Below are positions 35,545-43,299 of a stretch of 64,000 nucleotides of DNA, one piece after another. A model generated the notes under the pieces. That model ran no database searches. It saw only the letters and a list, made by a program, of their open reading frames with translations, and was not told the DNA's origin. Position 1 is the stretch's first letter. The number at the start of each line of letters is the position of its first letter. Both the position numbers and the translations under genes were made by a program. Location: positions 1,680,453 through 1,744,452 of the forward strand of contig NZ_AJYD02000038.1 in the NCBI RefSeq assembly GCF_000286835.2, given 5' to 3'. This DNA comes from Enterovibrio norvegicus FF-33. Its GTDB lineage: Bacteria > Pseudomonadota > Gammaproteobacteria > Enterobacterales > Vibrionaceae.

Positions 35545-35813
35545 CTTTCTTCTCTCAACTTACCTGTTGATTTTGTTATCGCGTCTTCACCATCACTTTA
35601 GCCCTCTACTTTATCTTTCCTCTTCGTTTATCGCTCATAAATTTCGTTCAAGAACACGTTACCTTCGCGAAAAAGCGTCACTTTGACGGCGACGCAAGTA
35701 AATTCCGTTAATCTGACACTGAACTAAGACAGTTTGACCGATGCTTTTTATCTGACAACTCATTAACCTGTTGTCATTGCTTCACAGGTATTTGCCCCGC
35801 TCAAGGAACGCCA

Positions 35814-37067
35814 ATGAACCAACTGAAAAAAGAAATCACCTTGTTATCGGGTATTGGGCAACTGTCCACCACGCTATTAGGCACGGGGCTTTTTATGATC
35901 CCTGCCATTGTTGCTGGTATAGCAGGTGAATTTTCATTGTGGGCGTGGTTGGTGCTGTTTGCCGCTATTTGCCCAATAGCATTAACCTTTGCGCAATTGG
36001 GGAAACGCTACCCCAACGCGGGTGGCACGGCGTATTTCGTTCGCAAAGCATTTAACCCTCACCTAGAACGCAGTGTCGCTTGGCTGTTTGTCAGTGTGAT
36101 CCCCGTGGGTGTTCCGGCGGCAATTGCACTGGCGGCGGGGTTCCTACAACAACTTCTTCCCAGTGCGTTGAATGATTTTCTGATAGCACAACTGATCACG
36201 GTAGCGCTGCTGATCGGCGTCAATTTGATGGGTGCGAAATCATCAGGCCAATTACAAACCCTTATCGCGATTAGCATCTTTGCTCTTGTCGGCGCATTTC
36301 TGTGGCGCGGCGAAGTCGGCATCGCGGATTTAACCATGCCTGCGATGAGTTCAGATTCCCTCTGGCCGATTGGCGCGGCATTGGGTGTGATGTTTTGGTG
36401 CTTCGTCGGCATTGAGGCTTTTGCGCATATGGGTGAAGAATTCAAAAACCCGCAACGAGATTTCCCCATCGCCATTATCGTCGGCTGTTTTGTGGCTGGC
36501 GCAACGTATTGGGCCATGTCTGTGGTGATCTTAAAATTCCACGCGTATGGCAGTGTTGAGTTTGATACCGCGTCCATTCCCTATCTGAGTGAAAAATTGT
36601 TCGGCCCCAATTTTAAACTGCTCGTCAGTGTCGTCGGTTTTTCTGCATGCTTTGCCAGCGTCAATCTCTATACACAAAGCCTATCGCGTATGGTGTGGGC
36701 GCAAGCGCGAGAATATAAACCCAAGGGGAAAATGGCGCAGATTTCTGAACGTGGCGTACCTAAAAATGCGACATTGGCGATAGGCGCAGTGCTGGCTATT
36801 TCATGTGTGATCGGTGAATTGTCAGGGTTGAATTTGGAGTTTTTCCTTAAACTCGCCAATGGGATTTTCGTGCTCGTGTATCTGATGGCGATGCTCGCCG
36901 CGTTCAAATTACTCCAAGGCGCATCCAAGTGGCTTGCTGCTTTATCGCTTGCGCTATGTACTTTTGTGTTTATCTGTTTGGGCTGGTCAATGCTTTATGC
37001 CCTCACGATTTTTGGCTTGCTCATGCTGCAAGGAAGAAAAGACAATCGCAAAGCGGTGAATATGTAA
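35814..37067 (+). CDS. yjeH: APC-family amino-acid exporter (YjeH-like)
   Basis: A 417-residue inner-membrane transporter with about 12 helices. The N-terminal segment GIGQLSTTLLGTGLFMIPA and the run SVAWLFVSVIPVGVPAAIALAAGF resemble E. coli YjeH, which exports methionine and branched-chain amino acids, and length agrees. CAQS of the APC unwound region is consistent (GTGLF). It follows a divergent Lrp-type gene and precedes a homocysteine methyltransferase-family gene, which supports a link to methionine or related amino acids. Confidence 0.85.
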   Translation: MNQLKKEITLLSGIGQLSTTLLGTGLFMIPAIVAGIAGEFSLWAWLVLFAAICPIALTFAQLGKRYPNAGGTAYFVRKAFNPHLERSVAWLFVSVIPVGVPAAIALAAGFLQQLLPSALNDFLIAQLITVALLIGVNLMGAKSSGQLQTLIAISIFALVGAFLWRGEVGIADLTMPAMSSDSLWPIGAALGVMFWCFVGIEAFAHMGEEFKNPQRDFPIAIIVGCFVAGATYWAMSVVILKFHAYGSVEFDTASIPYLSEKLFGPNFKLLVSVVGFSACFASVNLYTQSLSRMVWAQAREYKPKGKMAQISERGVPKNATLAIGAVLAISCVIGELSGLNLEFFLKLANGIFVLVYLMAMLAAFKLLQGASKWLAALSLALCTFVFICLGWSMLYALTIFGLLMLQGRKDNRKAVNM

Positions 37068-37178
37068 CTTGACGCCTATAAAATATTGCTACCAAACATT
37101 CGCTTCCGAAATTCTATCGACAATACTGTCAACATATGCGATTTTCTCGCTCATAGACGTTACAAGGAAGCGAAACGG

Positions 37179-38069
37179 ATGTTTGTACTACTCGATGGAG
37201 GCATGGGAAGAGAACTTCAGCGCATTGGCGCACCCTTCTCACAGCCACTTTGGAGCGCTCAGGCGTTAATTGAAGCACCCGATGCGGTGTACCAAGCGCA
37301 TCAGAATTTTATTGATGCGGGCTGTGACGTGATCACCGTCAACAGCTATGCCTGTGTGCCTTTTCATCTCGGTGAAGATCGCTATCGGCAACACGGTTTT
37401 GACCTTGCAGAATTGGCCGCTCAAATCGCCCAACGCGCAGCGGAAGACAGTGAACGCGAAGTGCGTGTGGCGGGGTGTATTCCGCCCGTGCTTGGCTCTT
37501 ATCGCCCTGATCTGTTTAACGCTGACATCGCCACGCCCATCATTGAAAATCTGATTAACGCGCAAGCGCATTACGTGGATTTCTGGCTAGCTGAAACCAT
37601 TGGCTCGATTGAAGAATTCCACACCGTTTGTGACGCGCTAACTCGAACCACGTCCGTTAAGCCCGCTTACTTTGCCTTTTCGTTGATGGATGCAGCCATG
37701 GATCAACCTCGCCTGCGTTCTGGTGAATCGGTGGCAAATGCAGTGAAAGCGGCTTGCGAGCGCGATGTGGATGGCATTTTGTTTAATTGCTCACAACCCG
37801 AAGTGATGCTGGATGCCATTGGCGTTGCCCGTGTGATTGTCGATAAGCACTCAAACACCATTTCGCTGGGTGCGTATGCCAACGGGTTCTCTGTGATCTC
37901 GCAAGATCATGAAGCAAATGATGCCCTAACAACGGTGCGAGAGCTCTCCGCCGATCAATATGCGGCGTATGTGAAAGCATGGCTGGATGCGGGTTCTAAC
38001 ATTGTTGGCGGGTGTTGTGCGATTTTCCCCGAGCACATTGCTTATCTCGATTCACTGAGAAAACAATAA
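37179..38069 (+). CDS. Homocysteine S-methyltransferase family protein
   Basis: A 296-residue cytosolic methyltransferase of the MmuM/BHMT type. Zinc-binding cysteines are present in LFNCSQPE (about residue 207) and in VGGCCAIFPEH near the C-terminus; the N-terminal LLDGGMGRELQRIG and VITVNSYACVP are also typical. Substrates of the family are homocysteine with S-methylmethionine, betaine or similar donors. I start at ATG 37179 after AAGGAAG; the frame is open from 37086. It is probably cotranscribed with the YjeH-like exporter 111 bp upstream. Confidence 0.88.
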   Translation: MFVLLDGGMGRELQRIGAPFSQPLWSAQALIEAPDAVYQAHQNFIDAGCDVITVNSYACVPFHLGEDRYRQHGFDLAELAAQIAQRAAEDSEREVRVAGCIPPVLGSYRPDLFNADIATPIIENLINAQAHYVDFWLAETIGSIEEFHTVCDALTRTTSVKPAYFAFSLMDAAMDQPRLRSGESVANAVKAACERDVDGILFNCSQPEVMLDAIGVARVIVDKHSNTISLGAYANGFSVISQDHEANDALTTVRELSADQYAAYVKAWLDAGSNIVGGCCAIFPEHIAYLDSLRKQ

Positions 38070-38081
38070 CGGCTCCGTTTA

Positions 38082-38115
38082 TTCCCTCGTTGTGCGGAAA
38101 CACACAACGAGGGAA
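38082..38115. terminator. Bidirectional hairpin between convergent genes
   Basis: Thirteen-base-pair stem TTCCCTCGTTGTG / CACAACGAGGGAA with an eight-base loop, in the 62 bp between the convergent methyltransferase and hydrolase genes. There is no long T-run on either side. Confidence 0.7.
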
Positions 38116-38131
38116 AACAGTGGTAAGCCTA

Positions 38132-38920
38132 TTAAATACACTCGTTGAGCGCTAACCGCCGCTGTTTCACCTTGTCACTTTGTAGAAAATCAAGCACGAG
38201 TAAGTTAAAGATCTGGGTTTTCTCAAGATGAATATTATGGGCGGCCTGCGGCACTACCGCGAGATTTGCCCCCGTAATTCCCCGCCACAGCGACTCGGTT
38301 TGTTGCCACATGTAAGAGCGATCACTGTCTGGCCAAAGCACTAGCGTTTTAGCCTCTATTTCATTCAAACGCTCAAGCGAACGCCACCCCGCCATGGCAC
38401 GCAACCCGTTGATATAGGTTTGTGTCTGAACACGTTCTGCCAACGCCATGCCTCCGGCAAAATCAGGATCGCCTTCTCCATCTGAGAACCAGGTTTTGAC
38501 CGTATCATGCGCGACTTGCTCAGTCCCCTGAGTTTCGGCGCGCACAATGCTTTCTTCGATAGATTCAAAACGCCCAGGCAAACTCCCCATTGGCCCAGTC
38601 GCGTATAGCACCAAACCGATCACTCTTTCAGGGGCTTTGAGCGCCACTTCCTGTGCAATCATGCCACCCATGGAATGCCCCATCAGGTGAAACTGGTCAA
38701 TGCCCATTTCGTCCAGTCGCTCCAACACATAATCAGCAAAGCCATCAACACTGTCTAAGCCAATCACATCCGCTTTTCCGCCGTATCCCGGTAAATCAAA
38801 GGCGACGACATCAAAGCGTGAGGAAAACAGTGAGATCTGTTTTTCCCAATAAGCCAGACCACTTAGAAATCCATGCACTAGCACCAACGTGGGCCCAGTA
38901 CCGACACGTAAACAATTCAT
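38132..38920 (-). CDS. Alpha/beta hydrolase
   Basis: A 262-residue cytosolic alpha/beta hydrolase. Oxyanion region VLVHGFLSG, nucleophile elbow GHSMGG (Ser at about residue 83), acid-residue strand LVLWPDSDRSY and catalytic His in AAHNIHLEK are all present. The substrate is unknown; family members hydrolyse esters, lactones or carbon-carbon bonds. It is the last gene of the second TRAP operon, eight bases after the large permease, so it probably acts on the imported compound. Confidence 0.88.
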   Translation of the reverse strand: MNCLRVGTGPTLVLVHGFLSGLAYWEKQISLFSSRFDVVAFDLPGYGGKADVIGLDSVDGFADYVLERLDEMGIDQFHLMGHSMGGMIAQEVALKAPERVIGLVLYATGPMGSLPGRFESIEESIVRAETQGTEQVAHDTVKTWFSDGEGDPDFAGGMALAERVQTQTYINGLRAMAGWRSLERLNEIEAKTLVLWPDSDRSYMWQQTESLWRGITGANLAVVPQAAHNIHLEKTQIFNLLVLDFLQSDKVKQRRLALNECI

Positions 38921-38927
38921 CGTATTT

Positions 38928-40232
38928 TTATTCCATTAATTCAGGGAGCCAAAGCGCAGTATCAGGCATGCCAATCAGCACGAATAACAAGACCACCAGT
39001 GCGGCAATAAATGGGAGACACCCAATAATCACGTCGCCTATGGTCACCTTGTCCCGGGCGAGATTTTGAATAACGAAGAGGTTTAACCCCACGGGGGGCG
39101 TTAACACGGCAATCTCCATGGTGATGGTGTACACCACACCAAACCAAATAAGGTCGAATCCAGCGGCATGTATCAAAGGATACAAGGTCGGCAAGGTGAT
39201 AAATGTCATGGAAACAGGTTCCAAGAACATGCCGAGAATGATATAGAACACAATGATCATCGCGAGCACGGCATAAGGCGATAACTGCATTTCGACAAAC
39301 AATTCTGTGAATTGCTGCGGGATCTGGTGGTAGGTCATCACAAAGCCGAACAGCACACCTGACGACAGCAACAAACCCAAATATCCCATGGTTTGCATGG
39401 TGGATTTCAGTGCCTCCAGCAAGCCTTTCAGTCGCAACCCTCCGAAGAAGTATGCCAGACCCAACATAAACATCGCCGACACGCCCGCTGCCTCGGTGGG
39501 CGTTGCGATACCGGCATAAATGGAGATAGTAATCACCAAGCCAACAAGGGTGATTGGAAGCAATGCAGAGAACGCGATGAGCCAGGGAATGGGGGTCGAA
39601 TTTTCATGACCCGGAATATCATCCGGATTCACTTTTCCCCAAATAAACACGATGATGAAGAACATGGTCACTAACACGAGACCGGGTACGACACCAGCGA
39701 TGAACAATGCGCCGATCGACTGGTCGGTCACAATGCCGTAGAACAATAAAATTAAGCTTGGTGGCAGCAGAACACTGAGTGTACCCCCTGCTGCGAGCAC
39801 GCCACTGGACAGGCGTTTGCCATACCCAAGTTTGAGCATTTCAGGCAAAGCAACGCCACCAATGGTCAGCGCACCCACCATGCTGGAACCACATACTGCA
39901 CCAAAGCCCGCACACGCACCAATACTGCCGTAGGCGGCTGCCCCACGGATCGGGAGTTTGCTGTGCATAAACCAATAGAGATTTGGCCCAATTGACGATC
40001 GCCCTATGAGCTCTCCCAGAAACACAAACAGCGGCACAGCCAGTAAAATATAATCAAACCACACACCCCAGAGTTTCAACTCAACCGTGACTAGCGACGA
40101 TTTGAGGCTCAGAATATCGAGCAAAAACGGGATTGAAGCGGCGGCGAGCGCAAAAGGGATCGGCACGCCAATGAGGATAAACCCCATCAACAAACCCAGC
40201 ATCCCTAACCCAACTACGTACCATTCCATCAC
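38928..40232 (-). CDS. TRAP transporter large permease (second system)
   Basis: A 434-residue multi-pass DctM subunit (GLLMGFILIGVPIPFALAAA, GAVCGSSMVGALTIGGVALP, GGTLSVLLPPSLILLFYG, MEIAVLTPPVGLNLFV). It differs clearly from the 27227 paralogue, so the two systems are not a recent duplication. It follows its small-permease partner after a 97-bp gap containing a 17-bp tandem repeat. Confidence 0.95.
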   Translation of the reverse strand: MMEWYVVGLGMLGLLMGFILIGVPIPFALAAASIPFLLDILSLKSSLVTVELKLWGVWFDYILLAVPLFVFLGELIGRSSIGPNLYWFMHSKLPIRGAAAYGSIGACAGFGAVCGSSMVGALTIGGVALPEMLKLGYGKRLSSGVLAAGGTLSVLLPPSLILLFYGIVTDQSIGALFIAGVVPGLVLVTMFFIIVFIWGKVNPDDIPGHENSTPIPWLIAFSALLPITLVGLVITISIYAGIATPTEAAGVSAMFMLGLAYFFGGLRLKGLLEALKSTMQTMGYLGLLLSSGVLFGFVMTYHQIPQQFTELFVEMQLSPYAVLAMIIVFYIILGMFLEPVSMTFITLPTLYPLIHAAGFDLIWFGVVYTITMEIAVLTPPVGLNLFVIQNLARDKVTIGDVIIGCLPFIAALVVLLFVLIGMPDTALWLPELME

Positions 40233-40276
40233 TGATCCTTGTTTTCTTTGTTTAGTCTTCAGTTAATCTTTTGTTG

Positions 40277-40336
40277 TCACGTGATGACTGTGTTCACGTG
40301 ATGACTGTGTTCACGTGATGACAATATGTTCACGTC
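40277..40336. repeat. 17-bp tandem repeat with CACGTG core
   Basis: Units TCACGTGATGACTGTGT at 40277-40293 and 40294-40310, then a variant at 40311-40329 and a partial copy running into the stop codon of the small-permease gene. Each unit contains the palindrome CACGTG. It lies inside the TRAP operon between Q and M genes. Confidence 0.88.
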
Positions 40337-40863
40337 GCATCCTGCGAGTGAATGTCTTCATCAAGAGTGGTTGTGTTTTCTTCCTCTGGCGGGTCACCCC
40401 AAATGAGCATGCACAACGCCGTGATACAAAAACTGAGCAAAGCAATAACGACCGGGATCCAGAAGTAAAAGCGCGGCCAAAGTAAAATTTCAGACGCCGC
40501 ACCTGAGCTGATGGATTTGAACATGGCTTTGGATGACGCAGCCAAGAAGAAACTGCCGACCATCAGCATGACCAGCATGTTGAACTTATCGACCCAAAAT
40601 TGGATTCCCTTGGGTAGCCTGTCCCTGATCAGGCTGACTTTTGGGTAAGAATGATTGAGCAGCGCGTAAGACACGCCAAGAAATGCCACAGGCACTAGCA
40701 AGAGTGCGGTGGCTTCTGTCACCATGCCGTCTGGGCTGTTGAGTATGTAACGAACCCCCACCCCGTAAGTGATCCAAGCAGCTTGGATCACTACGATGGC
40801 GGCACCCGCATACAACATCGCCAAAGACATAAGGCGCAGTAGTGGAAACACGTTTGCCTTCAT
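40330..40863 (-). CDS. TRAP transporter small permease (second system)
   Basis: A 177-residue DctQ-type protein with four hydrophobic segments (AMLYAGAAIVVIQAAWITYG, ATALLLVPVAFLGVSYAL, MLVMLMVGSFFLAAS, IPVVIALLSFCITALCM) and an acidic C-terminus. The stop codon lies in the edge of a tandem repeat. GGAGCGGGC precedes the ATG at 40863, 17 bp after the binding-protein gene. Confidence 0.9.
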   Translation of the reverse strand: MKANVFPLLRLMSLAMLYAGAAIVVIQAAWITYGVGVRYILNSPDGMVTEATALLLVPVAFLGVSYALLNHSYPKVSLIRDRLPKGIQFWVDKFNMLVMLMVGSFFLAASSKAMFKSISSGAASEILLWPRFYFWIPVVIALLSFCITALCMLIWGDPPEEENTTTLDEDIHSQDAT

Positions 40864-40880
40864 TGCCCGCTCCTCAGCAA

Positions 40881-41885
40881 TTAATCAGAGTGCGCAGCAA
40901 ACAAGGTTCGAATCTCATCAGCCAATGGGACGCCACAAGCTTTATTCACTTCTGATGTCCATTTTTTCTCAATGCCTTCTAGCAACGCTTCTGTGCGGTC
41001 TTCTGACATGGAAACCGCAGAGCCACCGTTAGCCATCACTGCATCACCGACGCGTTCGTTAACCCAATTTTCATAGCGAGGTTTCAACCAAGTTTCTGCT
41101 TCTACTGCGGCTTCTTTCAGCGCTTTTTGATTATCAGGGCTGAGGTCATCAAACTTGTCTTTGTTCATCATGTAAATGATGTTGCCATAGAACATATTGG
41201 CGTTAACCATGTACGGCATCACTGACCACAACTTCCAAGAGCTGTACGTCGCCACACCCATGTTGATGCCATCAACGACGCCACGCTCTGCCGACTGGAA
41301 CACTTCTTTGGGTGCGACGAAAACAGGTTTGCCACCCCAAGATTCAATCATCAGGCTCACCAATGGACCAATTGAACGCACTAGCTTTCCATCCAACTTG
41401 CCGATGTCTGATACTGGATCTTCAAACCACCATTCCTGATCGTACGAATAGTTTGAGTTAATCAAAGGGATCAGATCAGACTTCGCCGCTTCCGCTTCAA
41501 TCAAGCTGGCATAAGCGGCATCAAGCTCAATTTGTTTCTCCAAATCAATGGCGACGGGATATAAAGAAGTCACGCGATAACACGGCAGACGTGTATCCGC
41601 AGGAACCCAACTGATATCAGATACCCCTCCTTGAACGGCATCGACACCTTCACTCCAACCGTGCAGCGTCGACGATGGGAAGATTTGTACTTTCAAATCA
41701 CCGTTACTTTTCGCAGCAGCCAATTCAGCAAACTTCTGAAAGCCTTGATACCTAACATCCGATTCATTCACATACGTCGACAGACGAATGGTCTCTGCCG
41801 CTTGTGCGGCAATCGGCATCGCGCCAATAAGCGCACAAGTGATTGCGGTGAGGCGGAAGGCGTTGGCAGATTTTGCAATGTTCAT
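40881..41885 (-). CDS. TRAP transporter solute-binding protein (second system)
   Basis: A 334-residue periplasmic binding protein. ATG 41885 follows AAGGAGAAG and gives a signal peptide ending AAQAAE near residue 29. DctP-family landmarks: YQGFQKFAELAAAKSNGDLKV, VQIFPSSTLHGW, VQGGVSDISWVP and RGVVDGINMG. The Arg usually found in the carboxylate-binding segment is seen in LVRSIGPLVS. Ligand unknown. It is the first gene of the operon driven from the 41886-42336 promoter region. Confidence 0.92.
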   Translation of the reverse strand: MNIAKSANAFRLTAITCALIGAMPIAAQAAETIRLSTYVNESDVRYQGFQKFAELAAAKSNGDLKVQIFPSSTLHGWSEGVDAVQGGVSDISWVPADTRLPCYRVTSLYPVAIDLEKQIELDAAYASLIEAEAAKSDLIPLINSNYSYDQEWWFEDPVSDIGKLDGKLVRSIGPLVSLMIESWGGKPVFVAPKEVFQSAERGVVDGINMGVATYSSWKLWSVMPYMVNANMFYGNIIYMMNKDKFDDLSPDNQKALKEAAVEAETWLKPRYENWVNERVGDAVMANGGSAVSMSEDRTEALLEGIEKKWTSEVNKACGVPLADEIRTLFAAHSD

Positions 41886-42336
41886 GTGACTTCTCCTTGT
41901 CTCTTTCGACACAGATTGGAACGTTTAAAACATGAGGCCGCCCATTGGTGATTTGCGGCGAGGTTGACAACTGGTGCTAGTAATAAGCATGACCACGTAC
42001 CGTTTTTATGCGTTATGCCGATTCGATTGGTCGGCATGCCGATTTTTAAGGGCACAAGATCTATCGCGAATAATCAGAGAGTTGGGGCAATTTCACCCGC
42101 TATACCCCTGAGAAAGAAAAGGGTTTTTAAGTAAGAATTTTTCGCTGATTGAGTGTTTTCTTATCTTTAATGCCTGAACAATGAATGCGCTTTGTTAAGT
42201 TTAAAGAAGCGATATGCGGAACGCAGTTCACACAAAGGAATGTGATGAAAGGCTCTGGACTCTGCAATGTGGGGTTAAATAGATACAGCCTCATCGCTAC
42301 GAGCAACTTGGATGCATAACAGTTTGGAGAGGATGT
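41886..42336. promoter_or_regulatory. Divergent promoter region of second LysR/TRAP pair
   Basis: About 450 bp between the TRAP operon and its divergent LysR gene. It contains the three-half-site element at 42015-42042. No gene or terminator was seen. Confidence 0.55.
42015..42042. promoter_or_regulatory. Candidate LysR operator with three half-sites
   Basis: ATGCCGA (42015-42021), TCGGCAT (42031-42037) and ATGCCGA (42036-42042): an inverted repeat with a nine-base gap, followed by the 12-bp perfect palindrome TCGGCATGCCGA. The position, 130-150 bp before the TRAP operon, fits a LysR recognition plus activation site. Confidence 0.5.
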
Positions 42337-43251
42337 TTGGACTTTAAACTATTGGAAGATTTGGTGTGTCTTGCCCATTCCACCAGCTTTACGTCAGCGG
42401 CAAGAGAACGATTCGTCACGCAACCTGCGTTTAGCCGTCGAATTAAAGCGCTCGAGCAATGGGTGGGGGCGGAACTGGTAAACAGGGAATCGCAACAACT
42501 TGAGTTAACCGAGCAAGGGCAAGCGTTTGTGGTGGAGGCGGAGGAAATTCTTAATCGCCTTTATTTGGCACGTGATTCTGCCCGAGCACTGAAAAAGAAC
42601 GCGAACAATGAAATCTCAGTCGCCGCGCAAAATTCGATAGTGCAAACCTTGTTTATGCAATGGATGCAACACGTCGAAAAAGCGGTAGGACCGGTTTATG
42701 TCCGCCTTTCTTCAGACAGACTCGCGGATTGCATTGACCTTTTCGTTCAAGGCACCGTGGACTATTTACTGTGCTATACCCACAAAGAACTGGGGCTCGG
42801 CATTGACCCATCGCGCTTTCAAAGCGCGGTGATTGGCATGGAAACCTTAGTGCCCGTCTCTTTAGCCGTGAACGCCCAACCTAAATATTGCCTTCCTGGC
42901 ACTGAGCATGACCCCCTCCCGTTAGTGGCTTATACCCATCAGTCACTGTTTGGCAAAGCGATTAATCAATTGCTGGATAAACAACCTTGCTATCTGACTC
43001 GACGCTACGAGAATCCGTTTGCCCATACTTTAAAATCTATGGTGTTGGGCGGTTATGGCGTGGCGTGGCTTCCCCGCTCATTTGTTAAAGACGAATTGAT
43101 GCGCGGCGAGTTGTGTATTGCAGGTGATGAAAGCTGGCACGTCCCGTTTGAAGTTCGGCTTTATTATCGCGATCCTGACAATGCATTTGCTAAGTCGATT
43201 GTGCAAGTTTCAGAAACCATGGCCTCGATCCCGTCTTGTAAAATCGCCTAG
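42337..43251 (+). CDS. LysR-family regulator (LTTR 2)
   Basis: A 304-residue LysR-type regulator: winged helix (FKLLEDLVCLAHSTSFTSAA, then RFVTQPAFSRRIKALEQWVG) and effector-binding domain. It starts with TTG at 42337; GGAGAGG lies six to twelve bases upstream and the ATG at 42333 is out of frame. It is divergent from the second TRAP operon and paralogous to the LysR at 34163. Confidence 0.9.
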   Translation: MDFKLLEDLVCLAHSTSFTSAARERFVTQPAFSRRIKALEQWVGAELVNRESQQLELTEQGQAFVVEAEEILNRLYLARDSARALKKNANNEISVAAQNSIVQTLFMQWMQHVEKAVGPVYVRLSSDRLADCIDLFVQGTVDYLLCYTHKELGLGIDPSRFQSAVIGMETLVPVSLAVNAQPKYCLPGTEHDPLPLVAYTHQSLFGKAINQLLDKQPCYLTRRYENPFAHTLKSMVLGGYGVAWLPRSFVKDELMRGELCIAGDESWHVPFEVRLYYRDPDNAFAKSIVQVSETMASIPSCKIA

Positions 43252-43272
43252 CTCATCAGGATCGAAAAACGA

Positions 43273-43299
43273 CTAAACCTGCTAAACCTACCAAACCTA
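43273..43299. repeat. 9-bp tandem repeat x3
   Basis: CTAAACCTG, CTAAACCTA, CCAAACCTA at the convergent ends of the LysR and last eCIS-cluster genes; the last copy includes part of the stop codon of the latter. No function is evident. Confidence 0.7.
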
